NCBI GenBank assembly: GCA_963773055.1
Contig: CAVYZL010000006.1
Coordinates: 1,426,001-1,490,000 of the forward strand
DNA: 64,000 nucleotides
Direction of reading: 5' to 3'
Origin: PALSA-612 sp963773055
GTDB taxonomy: Bacteria > Actinomycetota > Thermoleophilia > Gaiellales > Gaiellaceae
Numbering within the stretch: the stretch's first letter is position 1; each line of letters begins with the position of its first letter. The notes beneath the pieces were generated by a model that saw only the letters and a program-made list of their open reading frames with translations, was not told the origin of the DNA and ran no database searches. Shown piece by piece: positions 58,155 through 64,000 of this stretch. The position numbers and the translations under genes are program-made.

Positions 58155-59330
58155 TCAGGCGACCGGCAGAGTCGCGTGAAGCTCGTAGCCGCCGTCGGGG
58201 CGCGGCCCGGCGTCGAGGCTGCCGCCGTAGACGGACACTCGCTCGCGCATGCCGACGAGGCCGTGGCCTCCGCTCTCGCCGCCTCCGTCTCCGGAGCCAT
58301 CGTCCGAGATGGTCAACTCGACTGTGCCGTTGCGGTAGTGGACGACGACCTGCGCGCGCTCGGCGTTCGCGTGCTTGATCGCGTTCGTCAGCCCTTCCTG
58401 GACGAGGCGATACGCGGTCAGGTCGACGCCCGCCGGGAGCTGGACCGGATCGCCCTCGACACGGAGATCGACGGGGAGGCCGGCCTCGCGCGCCTGCGCG
58501 ACGAGCCTGTCCACGTACTCGAGGCTCGGCTGCGGCGCGAGCGCGGGAGCCTCCTCGGGCCGACGAAGGACACCAACGAGCCGGCGCATCTCTGCGAGGG
58601 CCTCGCGACCCGTCTGCTCGATGATCTGAAGGGCCTCGCGCTCGCGTTCCTGCTCCGGCTTCAGCAGGCTGCGGACGCCCGCCGCCTGCACGGTCATCAC
58701 ACTGACTGAGTGGCCGACGATGTCGTGGAGCTCGCGTGCGATCCGCGTCCGCTCCTCGGCGACGGCGGCGCGGGCCTCTTCCTCACGCTCGCGCTCTGCG
58801 CGAGCTGCGCGCTCCTCCGCCTCGGTGACCTGGCGCATCTTCAGGCCGAGCCCGAACCCGGCAAGCCAGAAGAGGGTGAAGGTCATCGTGGTCCACACGT
58901 AGTCGCCCGCCGACTGCGTCGGATCCTGCGATCCGACGAGGACGCTCGCTCCCAGCGCGATGCCCAGGCCGATCACGGACTGGCGCCGGTCGGGAAGCAG
59001 CCCGAACAGTGCGCAGGCCGCGAGCACCGTCATGAAGACCATGAATGCGTATTGGACAAAGGTTCCGCTGAAGAACGAGGCCGCCGTCAGGTAGAGGAAG
59101 ACGAACGCCGGCGCTCCGAACGGGAAGCGGCGACGTGCGAGAAGCGGCAGACACACGGGCACCGTCGCGAGGACGATCACCCAGGTCGGCCCACCCGGGT
59201 AGCCGTTTCCTGAATCGAGCTTGAGCCCGTATTCGACCGCGAGCATGACCGCGCCGACGATGACGAGCACGTCGAACCAGTAGTTCCGCGCGTAGGGCCA
59301 GAGCCGCAGTGCGAGAGCTTTCATGGCCAT
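58155..59330 (-). CDS. Membrane sensor histidine kinase (HisKA_3 type)
   Basis: The 391-residue kinase (ATG 59330, or 59324) has five membrane helices in the first 180 residues, a Glu/Arg-rich coiled coil (EAEERAARAEREREEEARAA) and the HisKA_3 box ERTRIARELHDIVGHSVSVMTVQA. An HATPase domain follows with NAIKHA and SGGHGLVGMRERV. This is the NarL-partner type of kinase, matching the LuxR receiver downstream. The signal is unknown. It starts about 120 bp from the divergent ArsR gene. Confidence 0.92.
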   Translation of the reverse strand: MAMKALALRLWPYARNYWFDVLVIVGAVMLAVEYGLKLDSGNGYPGGPTWVIVLATVPVCLPLLARRRFPFGAPAFVFLYLTAASFFSGTFVQYAFMVFMTVLAACALFGLLPDRRQSVIGLGIALGASVLVGSQDPTQSAGDYVWTTMTFTLFWLAGFGLGLKMRQVTEAEERAARAEREREEEARAAVAEERTRIARELHDIVGHSVSVMTVQAAGVRSLLKPEQEREREALQIIEQTGREALAEMRRLVGVLRRPEEAPALAPQPSLEYVDRLVAQAREAGLPVDLRVEGDPVQLPAGVDLTAYRLVQEGLTNAIKHANAERAQVVVHYRNGTVELTISDDGSGDGGGESGGHGLVGMRERVSVYGGSLDAGPRPDGGYELHATLPVA

Positions 59331-59410
59331 GAAAGTAGCCGAGCGGGTGGCCGACCGCATCGGCCGCGGAGGCGATCTTTCACGTCATCCTCGAGGCTGA
59401 CGGTCCCGAC

Positions 59411-59449
59411 TTGCATTTAGCCAATCTTCTAATTAGACTAATAGCTAAA
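59411..59449 (+). promoter_or_regulatory. AT-rich palindromic promoter/operator of the arsR-type gene
   Basis: A stretch of about 35 bases stands out as AT-rich in this GC-rich sequence. TTTAGC at 59416 and GCTAAA at 59444 are inverted arms, and TCTAATTAGA at 59428-59437 is a perfect palindrome between them. The ATG at 59449 follows directly with no Shine-Dalgarno sequence, so the message may be leaderless. The palindrome is a likely autoregulatory ArsR site. Confidence 0.6.
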
Positions 59450-59784
59450 TGAAGGCAGATCAGCTCAGCAGAACGTTTTCCGCCCTCGCCGACCCCACGC
59501 GACGCGCCATCCTCACGCGCCTGATGGAGGGCGACGCGACGGTGAACGAGCTCGCCGCGCCGCACGCGATCAGTCTCCCGTCGGTCTCACGCCACCTGAA
59601 GGTGCTGGAGCAGGCGGGGCTCGTGGTCAAGGGCCGGTCGGCGCAGTGGCGGCCATGCCATCTGAACGCCGCACCGCTCGCCGAAGCGGACGCGTGGATG
59701 GCCCCGTACCGCAGCTTCTTCGAGGCGCGCTTTGCCCGTCTCGAGCAACAGCTCGCCAACGAACGACCGAAGGAGGACGCATGA
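59449..59784 (+). CDS. ArsR-family winged-helix regulator
   Basis: The 111-residue protein has the ArsR pattern FSALADPTRRAILTRLMEGDATVNELA, recognition helix SLPSVSRHLKVLEQAGLVVKG and the wing RSAQWRPCHLN. The metal-binding ELCVCDL motif is absent. It therefore belongs to the group of ArsR regulators paired with SRPBCC proteins. The stop overlaps the SRPBCC gene by ATGA. Confidence 0.93.
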   Translation: MKADQLSRTFSALADPTRRAILTRLMEGDATVNELAAPHAISLPSVSRHLKVLEQAGLVVKGRSAQWRPCHLNAAPLAEADAWMAPYRSFFEARFARLEQQLANERPKEDA

Positions 59785-60266
59785 CGACCACCGAGACGCG
59801 GCGCGACTTCACGCTCACGTGGACCCTGGACGCCCCCGCGGCAGAGGTTTTCCGCGCGTGGACCGATCCGGATCACCTCGACTGGTACTACAACCCCGGC
59901 TTTCCGCCCACGGAGCCGCTCGAGGTCGACCTTCGCGTCGGGGGCGTCTGGCGCCAGCACATGGTGATCGACGAGGAGACCGACTTCATGACGGGCGGCA
60001 TCTACCGCGAGATCGTCCCCAACGAGAAGCTTGTCTTCACCTGGGGCGCGACCGACGGCTGGCCGAGGATCGACCCGGACAGCCTCGACGACGGCCCGAC
60101 GGTGACGGTGACCCTCGACGAGGCAGACGGCCGAACGGAGATGACGGTCCACGTCGAGCTCCCCGCGAGCTTCTCGGAGGATGAGGTCAAGGAGTGGCTG
60201 TCCAAGATGGGGAACGGCTGGCGGGACACGATCGACCGGCTCGCCGCCGCCCTCGCGCGCACATAG
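59781..60266 (+). CDS. SRPBCC/AHSA1-domain protein
   Basis: The 161-residue START-like protein begins RDFTLTWTLDAPAAEVFRAWTDPDHLDWYY and contains VDLRVGGVWRQHMVID, GIYREIVPNEKLVFTW and the last helix MGNGWRDTIDRLAAAL. This AHSA1 group binds hydrophobic ligands and is often co-encoded with an ArsR repressor that responds to the same compound. ATG 59781 overlaps the regulator stop. Confidence 0.93.
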   Translation: MTTTETRRDFTLTWTLDAPAAEVFRAWTDPDHLDWYYNPGFPPTEPLEVDLRVGGVWRQHMVIDEETDFMTGGIYREIVPNEKLVFTWGATDGWPRIDPDSLDDGPTVTVTLDEADGRTEMTVHVELPASFSEDEVKEWLSKMGNGWRDTIDRLAAALART

Positions 60267-60281
60267 CCGACTGACGCGAGC

Positions 60282-60327
60282 GAGAAGCCCTACGGACCGC
60301 GCCGCCGGCGATTCCGTAGGGTTTCTC
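60282..60327 (+). terminator. Long-stem terminator hairpin after the SRPBCC gene
   Basis: GAGAAGCCCTACGGA pairs with TCCGTAGGGTTTCTC over 15 bases with one G-T wobble and a 16-base loop. It starts 16 bases after the SRPBCC stop. It should end the arsR-SRPBCC transcript ahead of the DUF4242-like gene. Confidence 0.7.
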
Positions 60328-60368
60328 CGCTTTCGTCGCACGCGCGCCGCGGCCTAGCCTCGAACTCG

Positions 60369-60665
60369 ATGACCGAGAGCGGAGACCCGGGCGAGTTCGT
60401 CGCCGAGTGCTTCTGGCCCGGCGTGGACGCCACGGCCGTGCGTGCGCTGGACGAGCGCGCGGCGGAGACGGCGGCCGAGCTGACGCGGGCCGGCACGCCC
60501 GTGCGCTACGTGGGCTCGCTCTTCATGCGCGAGGACGAGGTCGTGCTCTGTCTGTTCGAGGGGCCCGAGGCAGCCGTGCGGAAAGCCGCCGAGCTCGCCC
60601 GGGTCCCGTTCGAGCGCATCCTCGAAGCCGCGCGCTCGCCCTGGCCGCTCACCGACACCGCCTGA
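60369..60665 (+). CDS. DUF4242-like small protein
   Basis: The 98-residue product FVAECFWPGVDATAVRALDERA, RYVGSLFMREDEVVLCLFEG and AVRKAAELARVPFERILEA has the ferredoxin-like alpha/beta pattern of the DUF4242 (nickel-binding-like) family. It lies 11 bp before the start of the following secreted-protein gene. Function is unknown. Confidence 0.75.
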   Translation: MTESGDPGEFVAECFWPGVDATAVRALDERAAETAAELTRAGTPVRYVGSLFMREDEVVLCLFEGPEAAVRKAAELARVPFERILEAARSPWPLTDTA

Positions 60666-60676
60666 AGGAGGCTGCA

Positions 60677-61990
60677 GTGCGCTCACGTATCGCCCTCACC
60701 CTCGTCATCGCAACGACGACCATCGCGCTCGCCGCCGGTGCCGGCAGCGCCGCGCCCTCCGCGAAGTGGGCCAGGATCAGCGGCCCGGCGCAGCCGGGCG
60801 CGCAACTCGGTCTCGCCCGCACGGCGGACGGCGTCCTTCACGTGATCTGGAACCGCGGCGCTACACCGACCTCGATCTTCGAGACGCGGCTCTCACCGGC
60901 CGGCAAGGTTGCGGGCACGTCGACGGTCGCGACCGGCTGGGACGGCAACGGAGGGCTGGCACTGCTCGTGATGCCCGACAAGACGTTGCGCTTGTTCGCA
61001 GCCGGCGCGACCTATCCCGGCTCCAGCGCCTTTGGCATCAACACGTTCACCGCGCCCACGGGCGGCGGCACGTGGACGCTCGAGCCGGGCCTCTACTGGG
61101 GAGGCGCGGTGGCGAACGCCGCGGGGGCGATCGGCGCTGACGCTCGCAAAGGACGGCCAGCCTGCGACCTCGTGGCGTGGTTACGCCGCGGTGGGCCTTC
61201 CACCGCAGTTCCCGCGGGACGCGCTACGAGCCGGGCATGACGGACTCGCAGCCTCGCGACGGACGCGGTAAGCGGCGCCTCGTGCTCGGGGGAGTGACGA
61301 ACTCGGGGAAGGGCGGCGTCTACGTCCAGCAGGTGCTCCCGAGCCTCGGGACCAAGGTCGTGCTGCCCCTCGCCTCGAGCCTGAACGACTGGAACTCCTC
61401 GATCAGCAGCCGGATCGGCGGGCCCGGCGTCTACGTCGCGTACGCGGACGGGAAGGCGGCGCGCCTCTACCGCTACGGCGGCGGCTCGAAGACGCTCGCG
61501 CGCGGGCGCGTTCGCGACGGCAGCCGCCTGCGCCGGCCCGGACGGCCGGCTCTGGGTCGCCTGGGGCGGGTCGACGACGGGGCTGTTCGTGACCCGCTCG
61601 AGCCGGGCGGTCGGCGCGCTTCGAGCCCGTGCAGAAGATCGCGCTCCCGCACGGGGCGGACGGGCTCACGTTCGCCCAGTGCGAAGGCTCCACCGGGCCG
61701 CTCGACCTGTTCGCCGACTCGGATCGGCGGCGCGACCGGGTTCTGGCGCACGCACATGCTCGCGCAGATGTCCGCTCCGCGCGCACGCAGTGAAGTCGAA
61801 GGTGACGCTCGTCGCCCGCGACGCGGGGGACCCGGTCGCCGGAGCGACGATCACGGTCGCAGGCAGGCATCTGAAGACGGACGCCAAGGGTCAAGCGACG
61901 CTCACGCTGCGGGCGGGGACGTACCCGGCGCGGGCGAGCGCCCCCGGCTATGCGGCCGCGATCGCGCGAGTCTCGGTCAAGGCGGGCTAA
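60677..61990 (+). pseudogene. Secreted protein with C-terminal carboxypeptidase-regulatory-like domain, multiply frameshifted
   Basis: GAAGGAGG lies six bases before GTG 60677, which opens a signal peptide (RIALTLVIATTTIALAAGAG) and a beta-propeller-like region (GLARTADGVLHVIWNRGA, GNGGLALLVMPDKTLRLFAAG). Near 61135 the text jumps to ALTLAKDGQPATSWRGY in another frame. It then continues to KRRLVLGGVTNSGKGGVYVQ and GPGVYVAYADGKAARLYRYG in a third. The end, SKVTLVARDAGDPVAGATIT and TDAKGQATLTLRAGTYPARA, lies in yet another. At least three indels interrupt one gene of about 437 codons. Confidence 0.68.
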
Positions 61991-64000
61991 CGCGCGGGCG
62001 TGCGATCGCTCTCCCGCGCGTCGAGTGCGCGGGAGAGCTGCGCCCGCGAGTGGATGCCGAGCTTCCGGTACGCACGGGCGAGATTCGCCTCGACCGTCTT
62101 GCGCGTGAGGAAGACCTCGTTGGCTATCGCCTGGTTGGTCAGCCCGTCAGCAGCCAAGCGTGCGATGCGCAGCTCGGTCTCGCTCAGGTCGCGTGGCGCC
62201 TGCCGGACCGCGACCCGGCGGAGCTCTGAGGCCGTCCGCTCGACCCACGCCTCGGCGCCGAGTCGCCGAAAGGCAGCCGCCGCCGCGTCGAGCGATTCAC
62301 GCGCCGCGCGCTTCTGCTTCAGCCGGCGCCGAACCTGCCCCTGGGCGAGCAGCGTCCGCGCGCGCTCGAACGGCACCGGTGAGCTCTCGTGCTCGGCGAG
62401 CGCGCGCTCGAGCGACCGAGCCGCAGCCTCGAGGTCTCCTGCCGCGGCCTCCAGGAGCCCGCGGCAGCGGGCGGATACCGCAAGGCTCCACGGAATGCGT
62501 GAGCGCGCAGCCTTCGTCTCGAAGCCGACGACGAGGCGCTCAGCTCGCTCGAGCTCGCCGACCCCGAGCGCCGCCTCGATCGCGTCCCCGTCAACACGCC
62601 AGATCGCAGGCTCGCGAAAGTCGACGCGCTCGAGCGTCTCGATCGCCTCCGACAGGTGCACGTTCGCAGCCTCGGTCTCGCCGTTCGCGAGCTCGGCCAG
62701 CCCGAGGCAGCGCAAGCGGATCATCGCGATGATCGGTTCGGACGGCGGCGAGTCTCCGACCGTCTCGCGCACGGCGTCGAGGCGGCCCCGGTGCGCGTCG
62801 ACGAACGCCCGCCAGGGATCGATCCCTTCCGCGCCGACCCCGAGCTGCTCGAACGCATCGCTCATCTCCCGCGTCAGCCTCGCGGCGTCGTCCCACGCGC
62901 CGGCCCAGGTCTCGGCGACAACCCGGTTCAGGAGGATGTTGGCGAGCGACGACTCGTCGCCCTCGTCGCGCGCGGCCTGCTCGGCCGCGGCCAGGCATGC
63001 CCGCGCGCCGTCGAGATCGTCGACGTAGCGAAGCCACTGGCCGAGCTTGAAGACGATCCGCGTGTCGACCGCCGCGGGCGGAGCGCCGGTCGCCTCGAGC
63101 GCGCGGGCTCGGCCTGCTGCCTCCGCGTCGAAGCCCTCGCCGAGAAAGAGGTCGGCTCGGACAAGTGCGCCGAGCGCGGTCGCGCGAAGCTCCGGCTCTG
63201 CCTCAGGCATCGTCTCGAGCAGGTCGAGCGAAGCCCGTGCGGCGGCGGCGGCCTTCGGGAGATCGACGGTGCCTGCGTACATCGCGACAGCCGCGTGCGC
63301 GCGGGCCTCCACAAGAGGATCGCTCGCGCACCGCACAGCCTCTTCCGCGAGCGCGACGGCCGCCGACTCGCCCTTCCGCCAGTAGTCGATCTCCGCGAGC
63401 CGGAGGAGCACGCGCGCGCGTAGGTCTCCCTCGCCGAGCTCGTCGTTCAACGCCTCGAGCACCTCGCCCGAACGCTCGAAATCGCTCGCGAGATAGAGGT
63501 GCTCGGCGAGGTCGAGCCGTAGCTCGTCTCGCGCCGTGCTCCCGGCCGGAACGAGCTCGAGCGCGAGCTCCGTCAGCTCCGCAGCGCTGTCCGGAGCGCC
63601 GCGCATGCGTGCGTGACGTGCAGCCTCCTCGACCTCACGCGCCACCCGCTCGTCGGGGCCATCGCTGGCGAGCGCGAGGTGGCGAGCCCGCTCTTCCGGA
63701 TCCGTGACTGCCTCGCCGAGCGCTCGGTGGGCCGCCCGCCGCCGTTCCAGCGAGGCGGACGAGTACACGGCCGACGCGTAAAGCGGATGTACGAACTCGA
63801 CGCGGTCGTCGCCGCGGATCCGCACGAGCCCGGCTTCCTCAGCCGGAGCGAGCGCCCGCGCGTCGACGAGCCGCAGATCGGGCCGCCCGAGCGCAGACGC
63901 CCGCAGCAGCGCCTCCCGCGTCTTCCGTGGCAACGCTCCGATCCTCCTCGCCATCAGCGCACGCAGGCTGTCCGGCACGGGAAGACCTGCCGCGTCGCGA
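61987..64000 (-). CDS. Large LuxR-family transcriptional regulator, 3' part
   Basis: The reverse strand gives at least 670 residues with the gene entering from the right edge. The visible part starts in what should be the end of an AAA/STAND ATPase (DSLRALMARRIGALPRKTREALLRASAL) and continues as TPR-like helical repeats (AREVEEAARHARMRG, LAEHLYLASDFERSGEVLEALN). It ends in a LuxR HTH, LSETELRIARLAADGLTNQAIANEVFLTRKTVEANLARAY. This is the LAL/MalT-like layout; the P-loop would lie outside the window. Its stop overlaps that of the frameshifted secreted protein. Confidence 0.9.
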   Translation of the reverse strand, partial: RDAAGLPVPDSLRALMARRIGALPRKTREALLRASALGRPDLRLVDARALAPAEEAGLVRIRGDDRVEFVHPLYASAVYSSASLERRRAAHRALGEAVTDPEERARHLALASDGPDERVAREVEEAARHARMRGAPDSAAELTELALELVPAGSTARDELRLDLAEHLYLASDFERSGEVLEALNDELGEGDLRARVLLRLAEIDYWRKGESAAVALAEEAVRCASDPLVEARAHAAVAMYAGTVDLPKAAAAARASLDLLETMPEAEPELRATALGALVRADLFLGEGFDAEAAGRARALEATGAPPAAVDTRIVFKLGQWLRYVDDLDGARACLAAAEQAARDEGDESSLANILLNRVVAETWAGAWDDAARLTREMSDAFEQLGVGAEGIDPWRAFVDAHRGRLDAVRETVGDSPPSEPIIAMIRLRCLGLAELANGETEAANVHLSEAIETLERVDFREPAIWRVDGDAIEAALGVGELERAERLVVGFETKAARSRIPWSLAVSARCRGLLEAAAGDLEAAARSLERALAEHESSPVPFERARTLLAQGQVRRRLKQKRAARESLDAAAAAFRRLGAEAWVERTASELRRVAVRQAPRDLSETELRIARLAADGLTNQAIANEVFLTRKTVEANLARAYRKLGIHSRAQLSRALDARESDRTPAR

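Noticed and set aside
1..64000. tRNA, rRNA, CRISPR array, riboswitch or phage region
   Set aside because: No cloverleaf, rRNA stretch, regular spacer array or phage structural gene was seen; the B12 and molybdate genes have no long leader that would hold a riboswitch.

Overview
The window is GC-rich (about two thirds G+C by eye) and densely coded, with many GTG starts and many 4-base ATGA/GTGA stop-start overlaps. The gene content is aerobic and actinobacterial in character: a MoCo hydroxylase with CoxD/CoxE/XdhC-type maturation genes, LutABC, an actinobacterial-style diol dehydratase, LuxR and two-component regulators, LtrA and DUF4234. I infer a high-GC Actinomycetota, possibly of the Thermoleophilia type. 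The class is inference only. No rRNA, tRNA, CRISPR array, prophage or replication origin was recognised, and no gene-free stretch exceeds about 300 bases.

Region by region. 1-3.6 kb: catabolic genes on the minus strand (SMP-30 lactonase, isochorismatase-fold hydrolase, zinc alcohol dehydrogenase, thioesterase) beside a frameshifted cupin and the 5' end of a NIPSNAP gene. 3.6-7.6 kb: a two-component pair joining a receiver-thioredoxin-reductase-like fusion to a cyclic-nucleotide-domain histidine kinase, then a cupin and an unknown gene. 7.7-18.4 kb: a molybdenum hydroxylase locus. Maturation genes (MoxR/CoxD, CoxE, XdhC in two pieces) and msrB lie on the minus strand. FAD, 2Fe-2S and two-piece molybdopterin subunits with a chain of small coupled genes lie on the plus strand. 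18.4-21.9 kb: a B12-dependent diol/glycerol dehydratase (fused large-medium subunit plus small subunit) coupled to two thioredoxin-fold genes. 21.9-28.3 kb: SDR, cold-shock protein, a 2-keto-3-deoxy-sugar-acid-type FAH protein with a semialdehyde dehydrogenase, an epimerase, two DUF4234 proteins, a monooxygenase and a second FAH protein. 28.3-28.9 kb: a REP-associated tyrosine transposase (RAYT) between REP palindromes, with more copies at 25.3 and 32.2 kb. 28.9-35.8 kb: LutCBA, a PLP lyase, a TIM-barrel epimerase, adenosine deaminase and a PGM1-like ATP-grasp ligase. 36-46 kb: cell-surface and membrane genes (Tat intradiol dioxygenase, lipoprotein, DUF1996, LtrA, small membrane proteins, Vps62-like protein, a GQ-repeat protein, O-antigen-ligase-like protein, YihY). 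46-49.8 kb: a molybdate operon (HTH-TOBE regulator, Tat ferritin-like protein, ModA, ModB, ModC) that plausibly feeds the hydroxylase. 49.8-64 kb: VOC protein, ClC channel, broken transporters, CARDB protein, tandem M6-like metalloproteases, a cyclase-receiver-LuxR fusion with its kinase, ArsR/SRPBCC, and a large LuxR regulator cut by the window edge.

About eight genes are interrupted by clean one-base indels, some in homopolymers and some mutually compensating. This looks at least partly like draft-assembly error, so broken genes should be read with caution. True relics also seem present: a modC TOBE fragment and C-terminal fragments of an MFS carrier and a nickel/cobalt carrier.
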